Positions 1-5,093 of a stretch of DNA of 5,093 bases are shown here, piece by piece. The position numbers and the translations under genes are program-made. Positions within the stretch are counted from its first letter, which is position 1. Every line of letters starts with the position of its first letter. The DNA is taken from positions 1-5,093 of the forward strand of contig JADFDL010000146.1 in the NCBI GenBank assembly GCA_018262875.1. The letters are read 5' to 3'. The notes under the pieces are model-generated. The model worked only from the letters and a program-made list of their open reading frames with translations. It ran no database searches and was not told the origin of the DNA. This DNA comes from Rhodocyclaceae bacterium. Lineage in GTDB: Bacteria; Pseudomonadota; Gammaproteobacteria; Burkholderiales; Rhodocyclaceae.

Positions 1-206
1 AACATGACGCAATCGACCTGGGCGCTTTCGTCCTTCAGGGCAAAGTAGACATGGCCGGAGGCCGGGCGGCGCAGATTGGAGATTTCACCGCCGACCCAAA
101 GCAGCGGAAAGCGATTTTCGAGCGTTTGGCGCGCCAGGCGGTTGAGCTCGGAAACGCTGAGAATCTCCTCGCCGGAATTTGGCGGATTGGCTGTTTCTGC
201 GGGCAT
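1..206 (-). CDS. xseA: Exodeoxyribonuclease VII large subunit, N-terminal part (cut by window edge)
   Basis: Exonuclease VII (XseA with several XseB subunits) degrades single-stranded DNA in the cytoplasm during repair. Only 68 codons of a protein that usually has 400-450 residues are visible. The minus-strand translation shows the N-terminal OB-fold signature: VSELNRLAR at residues 18-26, WVGGEISNL at 37-45 and PASGHVYFALKD at 48-59. These align closely with E. coli XseA (VSRLNQ, GEISNF, PASGHWYFTLKD). The ATG at 206 is the start: an in-frame TAG lies 12 nt upstream (218-216) and no other start precedes the conserved block. There is no Shine-Dalgarno sequence; the bases just upstream read CCTCC, the wrong polarity. 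The gene is divergent from exbB. The identification is firm; the protein beyond residue 68 is not visible. Confidence 0.93.
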   Translation of the reverse strand, partial: MPAETANPPNSGEEILSVSELNRLARQTLENRFPLLWVGGEISNLRRPASGHVYFALKDESAQVDCVM

Positions 207-218
207 CGGAGGATTCTA
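207..218 (-). promoter_or_regulatory. Candidate xseA promoter -10 box, predicted leaderless start
   Basis: On the minus strand TAGAAT (218-213) matches the sigma70 -10 consensus TATAAT at 5 of 6 positions. It ends six bases before the xseA ATG, so the usual +1 falls on the A of the start codon. Together with the missing Shine-Dalgarno this suggests a leaderless mRNA. No good -35 hexamer is seen 16-18 bp further upstream, so the promoter call stays tentative. Confidence 0.35.
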
Positions 219-287
219 GCCGATGCCTTCTATCACTTTCGTTATTGATTGTGACGAGACAATCGGGCGCTCTCTGGGGTGGTGTTG

Positions 288-300
288 TAACGCATTGATA
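288..300 (-). promoter_or_regulatory. Possible IHF binding site
   Basis: Read on the minus strand this 13-mer is TATCAATGCGTTA. It matches the IHF core consensus WATCAANNNNTTR at every specified position and lies in AT-rich DNA, as IHF sites usually do. The motif is degenerate: I estimate about a 1% chance of one match in an intergenic region of this size. It is about 98 bp from the DnaA boxes. Confidence 0.4.
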
Positions 301-397
301 AATATCGATTAAACGTCAAGCTTCATTTTGCATCGAAGCAAGAAAAAGTCTTACGGGAAGCCGACTTACTCAAAACCTCCACGCTTAATTCACATAC

Positions 398-420
398 TTA
401 TCCACAAGTTTTGTGGATAA
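398..420. promoter_or_regulatory. Two perfect DnaA boxes in inverted orientation
   Basis: Two 10-bp arms, TTATCCACAA at 398-407 and its exact reverse complement TTGTGGATAA at 411-420, are separated by GTT. Each arm contains TTATCCACA, identical to the high-affinity E. coli DnaA boxes R1 and R4. A degenerate copy, TAATTCACA at 386-394 (7 of 9 matches), lies just to the left. The pair is mid-gap, 191 bp from the xseA start and 172 bp from the exbB start. DnaA binding in an initiator, titration or transcription-control role is the simplest reading. As RNA the arms could also form a hairpin, but no T-tract follows on either strand. Confidence 0.6.
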
Positions 421-530
421 AGAAAACGAAGTTTCAGTGAAGGCTAACGCCGTCTTGGTTTTATCGGCGCTAAGCGCAGCGGCTGTAACTAAATTGTCGT
501 TGCAAGGCGACAGTTCGCAAGCGGTTTTTC

Positions 531-557
531 TTGCCGAAACAGGATCACCCATATAAA
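531..557 (+). promoter_or_regulatory. Weak candidate promoter for exbB
   Basis: TTGCCG at 531-536 (4 of 6 to the -35 consensus) and TATAAA at 552-557 (5 of 6 to the -10 consensus) are 15 bp apart, slightly short of the optimum. Transcription would start near 564, giving a leader of about 28 nt that contains the AGGAG ribosome site at 582-586. The match is modest and other promoters in the gap are possible. Confidence 0.25.
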
Positions 558-592
558 GTTCGCCGTTATTCGAAAAACAACAGGAGCCATGC

Positions 593-1201
593 GTGTTCGC
601 CATCATCCAAGCTGCAGGCTGGCCCATCTGGCCGCTCTTGCTCGCCTCGATTCTTGCCGTCGCCTTCATCATCGAAAGGTCGATTGCGCTGCGCCGGAGC
701 AAGATCGTCCCGGAGGGATTGCTGCAGAGCATCGTGGCCGAATATCGCCAGGGCGGCGCTACCGAAGAAATGCTGGCGCGCGTCGCCAGGCATTCGCCCC
801 TCGGCCGCGTGCTGTCGGCCGGACTGCGCAACGTCAAGAGCACGCGGGAGGCGATGAAGGAGTCCATCGAGGAATCGGGGCGCGGCGTCACCCATGAACT
901 GGAACGATTCCTGACCAGCTTGGGCACCATCGCCTCGATCGCGCCGCTGATGGGCTTGTTCGGCACGGTGGTCGGCATGATCGAGATTTTCGGCGCGACG
1001 ACTGCCGCCGGCACCAACCCGCAACAGCTCGCCCACGGCATCTCGGTGGCGCTCTATAACACCGGCTTCGGCCTGCTGATCGCCATCCCGGCCATGATCT
1101 TTTACCGCCACTTCCGCGCCCTGGTCGACAGCTTCGTCGTCGAGATGGAGCAGCAGGCGGTGAAGCTGGTCGAGCTGGTGCACGGCCAACGCGCGGATTG
1201 A
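593..1201 (+). CDS. exbB: ExbB/TolQ/MotA-family proton channel protein
   Basis: This 202-aa inner-membrane protein belongs to the ExbB/TolQ/MotA family, whose pentamers with ExbD-type partners convert the proton gradient into mechanical work. Three membrane segments are visible at about 10-28, 110-132 and 152-172, with a cytoplasmic loop between the first two, as in TolQ. The family core is APLMGLFGTVVGMI at 117-130, followed by ISVALYNTGFGLLIAIPA at 150-167. Threonines T125 and T157 align with E. coli ExbB T148 and T181, but the position of E. coli E176 is V152. The GTG at 593 is chosen because AGGAG (582-586) lies 6 nt upstream; the ATG at 589 is in another frame and only 2 nt from that site. 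exbD follows 13 nt later. Placement beside lpxK suggests an envelope role, but the energised partner is unknown. It could equally be named TolQ-like. Confidence 0.88.
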   Translation: MFAIIQAAGWPIWPLLLASILAVAFIIERSIALRRSKIVPEGLLQSIVAEYRQGGATEEMLARVARHSPLGRVLSAGLRNVKSTREAMKESIEESGRGVTHELERFLTSLGTIASIAPLMGLFGTVVGMIEIFGATTAAGTNPQQLAHGISVALYNTGFGLLIAIPAMIFYRHFRALVDSFVVEMEQQAVKLVELVHGQRAD

Positions 1202-1214
1202 AAGCGGATCGGCA

Positions 1215-1634
1215 ATGAATTTCCAGCGCGGGCGTTTCCGGGAGGAACCGGAGATCAACCTGATCCCGATGATCGACGTGTTGCTCGTCATCCTCATCTT
1301 CCTGATGATCACGACGACGTATTCGAAGTTCTCCGGCCTCGAGATCAACCTGCCCACGGCGGACGCCACCCAGTCACCGGACAAGCCGAACGAAATCAAT
1401 GTCGTGGTGAGCGCCAACGGCGACGTGATGGTTAACCGCGTCGCGGTCGGCGCCAAGGATGTCGAAGCCCTCAGCGTGGCGCTGCGCCGCGCCGGCGGCA
1501 GTGCGACCGAACCGGTGGTGGTGATCAATGCCGATGCCAAGGCGGCGCACCAGAGCGTGATCGACGTCATGCAGGCGGCGCAGCAATCCGGTTACAGCCA
1601 TATCTCTTTTGCCACGCAGAATCCGTCGCGTTGA
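1215..1634 (+). CDS. exbD: ExbD/TolR-family biopolymer transport protein
   Basis: The 139-aa product fits the ExbD/TolR family (E. coli ExbD has 141 residues): a short cytoplasmic N-terminus, one membrane helix at about 16-34 and a periplasmic C-terminal domain. The signature INLIPMIDVLLVILIFLMI (14-32) contains D21, the equivalent of the proton-carrying aspartate D25 of E. coli ExbD. The periplasmic part shows INVVVSANGDVMVN and PVVVINADAKAAHQSVIDVM blocks typical of the family. The gene starts 13 nt after exbB, so the two are almost certainly co-transcribed and act as one complex. The ribosome site is weak (a purine-rich stretch around 1206-1208). An intrinsic terminator follows 21 nt after the stop codon. 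No TonB or TolA partner gene lies in the window. Confidence 0.9.
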   Translation: MNFQRGRFREEPEINLIPMIDVLLVILIFLMITTTYSKFSGLEINLPTADATQSPDKPNEINVVVSANGDVMVNRVAVGAKDVEALSVALRRAGGSATEPVVVINADAKAAHQSVIDVMQAAQQSGYSHISFATQNPSR

Positions 1635-1655
1635 CCGGGTAGCGGCAGTATCATG

Positions 1656-1686
1656 CGCCACACGCTTGCGTGTGGCGTTTTTATTT
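1656..1686 (+). terminator. Rho-independent terminator or attenuator between exbD and lpxK
   Basis: The arms CGCCACACGC (1656-1665) and GCGTGTGGCG (1668-1677) are perfect reverse complements. They give a stem of nine or more GC-rich pairs closed by a CTTG tetraloop, followed at once by TTTTTATTT (1678-1686). It lies 21 nt after the exbD stop and 15 nt before the lpxK start codon, too close for a separate lpxK promoter after the T-tract. It therefore probably lowers rather than abolishes transcription into lpxK. Confidence 0.85.
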
Positions 1687-1700
1687 CAGGCAGGACGATC

Positions 1701-2711
1701 ATGGGTTTGAGGCAGCGAATTGCGGCGGGATGGCAGGAGCGTGGCATGGCGGCCGTTTTGCTGCTGCCGTTTGCCATGTTGTTCGCGCTGGCGGTCAATC
1801 TGCGTCGGTGGACTTATCGACTGGGCTGGGCATCATCCGTGAAGCTGCCAGTGCCCGTAGTGGTGATCGGCAATATCACTGCCGGCGGCAGCGGCAAGAC
1901 GCCACTGGCGCTCTACCTTGTGCAGGAACTGGCCATGCGCGGCTGGCGGCCGGGCGTCGTCAGTCGCGGTTACGGCGGCAGCGCACGGGATGTCCTGGCG
2001 GTAACGGCGGCATGCGAAGCAGCGGTTGTCGGTGACGAGCCGCTGCTGCTGGCGCGCCGCGCCGGCTGCCCGGTTTTCGTCGGCCGCGACCGCGTTGCCA
2101 CGGCACAGGCGCTCTTGTCGGCGCATGCGGACTGCAATGTGTTGATCGCCGACGACGGGCTGCAGCATCTGCGTCTGGAGCGCGACGTCGAGATCGTTGT
2201 CATGGATGAGCGCGGCGTTGGCAACGGCTGGCCCCTGCCGGCCGGTCCGCTGCGCGAATGTCCGGCGCGCATTGCCGCAGCGCACGCGCTGGTGCTGAAC
2301 GGCGAGGCGCCGCTTCCGCCGGACGTTCATCCGCAGCGCGTGTTCCGCATGCATCTTGCCGGCGACCGCTTCCGCCATCTGCACGACCCGCAGCGTACTG
2401 CCGGTGTTGAGGAGTTGCGCGGCCGGCGACTGCACGCCCTGGCGGGCATCGGGCATCCCGCGCGCTTCTTTCGCCAACTCGATCGGATGGGCCTGCAGGT
2501 GGAAACGCATGCCTTTCCAGATCACCATGTCTTTCAGCCGTCCGATCTCACTTTCGTCGACGCGGATGCGCTGCTGATGACCGAGAAAGATGCGGTAAAA
2601 TGCCAGGCCTTTGCGCCGCCGGAAACCTGGGTGCTTCCGGTCGAGGCGCAGCTGGATCCCGATCTTGCGCAATGGCTGGTGGAGAAAATCAATGGATGCC
2701 AGGCTTCTTGA
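1701..2711 (+). CDS. lpxK: Tetraacyldisaccharide 4'-kinase (lipid A synthesis)
   Basis: LpxK transfers the gamma-phosphate of ATP to the 4' position of the tetraacyldisaccharide 1-phosphate, making lipid IVA at the cytoplasmic face of the inner membrane. The 336-aa length suits the family (E. coli 328). Visible features are a hydrophobic N-terminal helix (about 16-33), the P-loop [12 protein letters not shown] (57-68), SRGYGG (88-93), GDEP (111-114), DDGLQH (151-156), a PDHH motif matching the region of the catalytic histidine, and MTEKDAVK towards the C-terminus. The ATG at 1701 is chosen: AGGA at 1692-1695 is well spaced and the protein then begins like other LpxK proteins. The in-frame ATG at 1653 lies at the foot of the terminator hairpin and would add 16 residues encoded mostly by it. 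The 3' end overlaps the next gene by 20 bp. Confidence 0.95.
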   Translation: MGLRQRIAAGWQERGMAAVLLLPFAMLFALAVNLRRWTYRLGWASSVKLPVPVVVIGNITAGGSGKTPLALYLVQELAMRGWRPGVVSRGYGGSARDVLAVTAACEAAVVGDEPLLLARRAGCPVFVGRDRVATAQALLSAHADCNVLIADDGLQHLRLERDVEIVVMDERGVGNGWPLPAGPLRECPARIAAAHALVLNGEAPLPPDVHPQRVFRMHLAGDRFRHLHDPQRTAGVEELRGRRLHALAGIGHPARFFRQLDRMGLQVETHAFPDHHVFQPSDLTFVDADALLMTEKDAVKCQAFAPPETWVLPVEAQLDPDLAQWLVEKINGCQAS

Positions 2712-2874
2712 AATACTCGTCTGTCCGGTCTGCAAGGGACCGCTCGATTTCCGCAAGACCAATCAGGAGCTGGTGTGCAAGGCCTGCAAACTGGCCTATC
2801 CGGTGCGCGACGACATTCCGGTCATGCTCGAGGAGGAAGCGCGCCAGATGAGCCACGAAGAGGCGGCGGGCTGA
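2692..2874 (+). CDS. ycaR: Trm112/YcaR-family small zinc-ribbon protein (UPF0434)
   Basis: This is a 60-aa protein, the same length as E. coli YcaR and strongly similar to it (MDxRLLEI at 1-8, CPVC at 11-14, [16 protein letters not shown] at 36-51). Four cysteines, C11, C14, C29 and C32, form two CxxC pairs that could bind zinc; E. coli YcaR has CKLD where this protein has CKAC. Eukaryotic and archaeal Trm112 proteins activate methyltransferases; the bacterial role is not settled. The ATG at 2692 is chosen because GGAGA (2681-2685) lies at a good distance and the protein then begins exactly like YcaR. It overlaps the end of lpxK by 20 bp, which implies translational coupling. The lpxK-ycaR-kdsB linkage also resembles E. 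coli. Confidence 0.92.
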   Translation: MDARLLEILVCPVCKGPLDFRKTNQELVCKACKLAYPVRDDIPVMLEEEARQMSHEEAAG

Positions 2875-2902
2875 ACGTCCGCGGCGGGGCGAGGAAGACG
2901 CG

Positions 2903-3670
2903 ATGCCGTTCAAGGTTGTCATTCCCGCCCGCCATGCCTCCAGCCGGCTTCCCGGCAAGCCGTTGGTCGATATCGCCGGCAAGCCCATGGTGGTGAGAGT
3001 GGCCGAGCGTGCCGTGCAAAGCGGCGCGATGGAAGTCATTGTCGCGACCGATCACGAGGAGGTGCGCGCTGCCGTCGAGCGACATGGCTTTTCCGCCATG
3101 ATGACCCGCGTCGACCATGCCAGCGGCACGGATCGCATCGCCGAAGTCGCCGACCGGCTGGGATGGGGCGACGATATCGTCGTTGTAAACGTTCAGGGCG
3201 ACGAGCCGCTCATCGCACCAACCCTGATCGACCAGGTGGCAGCGGAACTCGCGCGCGACGCCGATGCGGCGGTAGCCACCGCCTGTCATCCGGTTTCCAG
3301 CATCGCGGAGTTCGTCAATCCGAATGTCGTCAAGGTCGTATGCGACGTTCGCGGCCATGCACTCTATTTCAGTCGCGCGCCGATTCCCTGGCCGCGCGAT
3401 GCCTTCGCCGCCGACCGTACGACTCTGCCGGACGCGCTGCCGGCGCAGCGCCACATCGGGATATATGCCTATCGTTGCAGCTTCCTGCGCCGCTATGGCG
3501 CACTGTCGCCTTCGCCGCTGGAGGGATTCGAGGCGCTCGAACAATTGCGTGTGCTCTGGCACGGCTTCCGCATTCGCGTCGCCATGATCGCCGATGCACC
3601 CGAAGCGGGGGTTGATACGCCCGAAGACCTGGAGCGTATCCGTTGTAAGTTTGACGTAAGCATGAATTAG
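2903..3670 (+). CDS. kdsB: 3-deoxy-manno-octulosonate cytidylyltransferase (CMP-Kdo synthetase)
   Basis: KdsB converts CTP and Kdo to CMP-Kdo and PPi in the cytoplasm, supplying the activated sugar for the LPS inner core. The 255-aa protein follows E. coli KdsB (248 aa) along its length: [15 protein letters not shown] (7-21) is the nucleotide-binding motif, VATDHE follows, and VNVQGDEP (95-102) carries D100, a magnesium-ligand candidate. Further on come [13 protein letters not shown] and [11 protein letters not shown] blocks, [10 protein letters not shown], and [10 protein letters not shown] (236-245) with the second conserved aspartate, D238. The start has GAGGA (2891-2895) 7 nt upstream. 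The gap to ycaR is 28 nt, so the genes are probably one operon. A short tail after the DLER motif (about 10 residues) is more AT-rich and contains a possible adk -35 box. Confidence 0.96.
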   Translation: MPFKVVIPARHASSRLPGKPLVDIAGKPMVVRVAERAVQSGAMEVIVATDHEEVRAAVERHGFSAMMTRVDHASGTDRIAEVADRLGWGDDIVVVNVQGDEPLIAPTLIDQVAAELARDADAAVATACHPVSSIAEFVNPNVVKVVCDVRGHALYFSRAPIPWPRDAFAADRTTLPDALPAQRHIGIYAYRCSFLRRYGALSPSPLEGFEALEQLRVLWHGFRIRVAMIADAPEAGVDTPEDLERIRCKFDVSMN

Positions 3671-3679
3671 CGGTACCTT
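3651..3679 (+). promoter_or_regulatory. Weak candidate promoter for adk inside the kdsB 3' end
   Basis: TTGACG at 3651-3656 matches the -35 consensus at 5 of 6 positions. After 17 bp comes TACCTT (3674-3679), which keeps only the T, A and final T of the -10 consensus. The start would be near 3686, leaving an untranslated leader of about 59 nt before adk. The 74-bp gap with AT-rich sequence makes an adk promoter plausible, but this match is weak and read-through from kdsB is also possible. Confidence 0.25.
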
Positions 3680-3723
3680 TGCGCCCTCGGAAAAAATCCC
3701 CGAGAAATCATACAGATAGATAA

Positions 3724-4398
<675 letters not shown>

Positions 4399-4429
4399 GC
4401 CGGTCGTGCCTGTTTATAAGGTCATCAAA

Positions 4430-4438
4430 TGGTATAAT
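4430..4438 (+). promoter_or_regulatory. Extended -10 promoter immediately upstream of pfp
   Basis: TGGTATAAT at 4430-4438 is a perfect TATAAT with the TGn extension, which lets sigma70 holoenzyme start without a good -35; none is seen at 16-18 bp. The expected start is 4445-4447, at or next to the first ATG of pfp (4447). An mRNA from here would therefore be leaderless or nearly so and would lack the GAGG at 4441-4444. Confidence 0.6.
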
Positions 4439-4452
4439 GTGAGGTTATGGGT

Positions 4453-5093
4453 ATGAAAAACGCATTTTATGCGCAATCGGGCGGCGTCACGGCCGTCATC
4501 AACGCTTCCGCCTGTGGCGTGATCGAGACTGCGCGCAAGCACAAGGGCAAGATCGGCAAGGTGTACGCTGGCCGCAATGGCATCATCGGCGCCCTCACCG
4601 AGGATCTCATCGACACCAGCAAGGACTCCGCGGCGGCCATCGCCGCCTTGCGCCATACGCCTTCGGGCGCCTTCGGCTCCTGCCGCTACAAATTGAAGGG
4701 CATCGAGGAACACAGGGCGCAGTACGAACGCCTGATCGAGGTGTTCAAGGCGCACAACATCGGCTATTTCTTCTACAACGGCGGCGGCGATTCGGCCGAC
4801 ACCTGCCTGAAGGTGTCGCAGTTATCCGAGAAGATGGGCTATCCGATTATCGCCGTGCACGTGCCGAAGACGGTGGACAACGATCTTCCGATCACCGATA
4901 ACTGCCCGGGCTTCGGCTCGGTGGCCAAGTACATCGCCGTATCCACGCTGGAAGCCACCTTCGATGTCGCTTCCATGGCGAAGACCTCCACCAAGGTGTT
5001 CGTGCTCGAGGTGATGGGGCGTCACGCCGGCTGGATTGCTGCAGCAGGCGCCATGGCATCAAACAAGGAAATGGATCTGCCGATCGTCATCCT
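4453..5093 (+). CDS. pfp: PPi-type (diphosphate-dependent) 6-phosphofructokinase, N-terminal part
   Basis: The reading frame is open to the window edge; 213 residues of a protein expected to have about 400 are visible. It belongs to the PfkA family, which phosphorylates fructose 6-phosphate. Markers, counted from the ATG at 4453, are QSGGVTAVIN (8-17, phosphodonor loop), NGGGDS (109-114), PKTVDND (138-144) with catalytic D142, and MGRHAGW (188-194). K139 replaces the glycine (E. coli G124) of ATP-dependent enzymes, and D113 aligns with E. coli G104. Both changes mark the PPi-using, reversible enzymes of glycolysis and gluconeogenesis. ATG 4453 has TGAGGT (4440-4445) 7 nt upstream; the in-frame ATG at 4447 is too close to that site but would be the start of a leaderless transcript, adding two residues. 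Donor specificity is inferred from these residues only. Confidence 0.9.
   Translation, partial: MKNAFYAQSGGVTAVINASACGVIETARKHKGKIGKVYAGRNGIIGALTEDLIDTSKDSAAAIAALRHTPSGAFGSCRYKLKGIEEHRAQYERLIEVFKAHNIGYFFYNGGGDSADTCLKVSQLSEKMGYPIIAVHVPKTVDNDLPITDNCPGFGSVAKYIAVSTLEATFDVASMAKTSTKVFVLEVMGRHAGWIAAAGAMASNKEMDLPIVI

Larger units (their letters stand above)
207..592. other. AT-rich divergent intergenic region between xseA and exbB
   Basis: This 386-bp gap is much richer in A and T than the flanking genes, especially about 231-440. It holds the xseA -10 candidate at its left end, an IHF-consensus match at 288-300, the DnaA-box inverted repeat at 398-420 and a weak exbB promoter at its right end. Minor inverted repeats also occur: GCTTC 320-324 with GAAGC 335-339, CGCCG 448-452 with CGGCG 465-469, and GCGC-TAA-GCGC at 467-477. 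None is followed by a T-tract, so they do not look like terminators. I see no convincing small protein gene or known RNA family here. Confidence 0.8.

Noticed and set aside
51..248. A 65-codon plus-strand open frame at the left edge
   Set aside because: It lies antisense to the conserved N-terminus of xseA and has no resemblance to a known protein.
296..310. A Fur box upstream of exbB (TGATAAATATCGATT)
   Set aside because: The left half resembles the Fur heptamer, but the right half matches at only about 2 of 7 positions, so iron control is not supported.
207..592. The intergenic region as the chromosomal origin oriC
   Set aside because: Only two perfect DnaA boxes are present, there is one GATC site, no repeated AT-rich unwinding 13-mers, and no origin-flanking genes. 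A DnaA-binding element is supported; an origin is not.
589..897. ATG at 589 as the start of a gene
   Set aside because: It opens a frame different from exbB, is only 2 nt from the ribosome site, and its translation is unlike any family; the GTG at 593 starts the real gene.
566..1570. A 334-codon open frame on the minus strand across exbB and exbD
   Set aside because: It is antisense to two clearly recognised genes, its translation is low-complexity (rich in R, H, D, A) with no family resemblance, and long antisense frames are common in GC-rich coding DNA.
1653..1700. An upstream in-frame ATG as the lpxK start
   Set aside because: The added 16 residues would be encoded mostly by the terminator hairpin and its T-tract, there is no ribosome site before it, and the ATG at 1701 has AGGA at the right distance.
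1833..2762. A 309-codon minus-strand open frame opposite lpxK and ycaR
   Set aside because: It is a shadow of lpxK codon bias; no recognisable motif, and it crosses two real genes.
2822..3562. A 246-codon minus-strand open frame opposite kdsB
   Set aside because: The composition is histidine- and arginine-rich with no motif, while the plus strand is unmistakably kdsB.
3686..3704. Hairpin CTCGG...CCGAG between kdsB and adk as a terminator
   Set aside because: The stem has only 5 bp with a 9-nt loop and no T-tract follows.

Overview
The window looks like the chromosome of a GC-rich Gram-negative bacterium, most likely a betaproteobacterium (Rhodocyclales-like is my best guess). The evidence is the dedicated lipid A/Kdo genes, an adenylate kinase with a Gram-negative-type LID lacking zinc cysteines, and a PPi-type phosphofructokinase directly after adk. 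The taxonomic call rests on gene content and order and was not checked against a database. No tRNA, rRNA, CRISPR array, insertion sequence or phage gene was seen.

Layout: the left edge holds the first 68 codons of xseA (exonuclease VII large subunit) on the minus strand. A 386-bp AT-rich divergent intergenic region follows (207-592). It carries two perfect DnaA boxes arranged as an inverted repeat and an exact IHF-consensus match. All remaining genes are on the plus strand: an exbB-like and an exbD-like gene (an inner-membrane proton-channel pair), an intrinsic terminator or attenuator, lpxK, a 60-aa Trm112/YcaR zinc-ribbon gene overlapping lpxK, kdsB, adk, and the start of a PPi-type 6-phosphofructokinase gene (pfp) running off the right edge.

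How the genes work together: LpxK adds the 4'-phosphate of lipid A, and KdsB makes the CMP-Kdo used to glycosylate it, so lpxK-ycaR-kdsB is an LPS module. The ExbB/ExbD pair sits where E. coli has msbA and has no TonB or TolA partner in the window. Its ExbB lacks the transmembrane glutamate of E. coli ExbB/TolQ. Adk and Pfp form a nucleotide/energy module; KdsB releases PPi and Pfp can consume it, but that link is only suggestive.

The core genes are ordinary and intact. The less ordinary material is regulatory: the DnaA-box palindrome with its IHF match, the hairpin that any exbBD-lpxK transcript must cross, and two genes (xseA and pfp) whose -10 boxes sit so close to the start codon that leaderless mRNAs are predicted. 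I did not find a clearly new multi-gene system.
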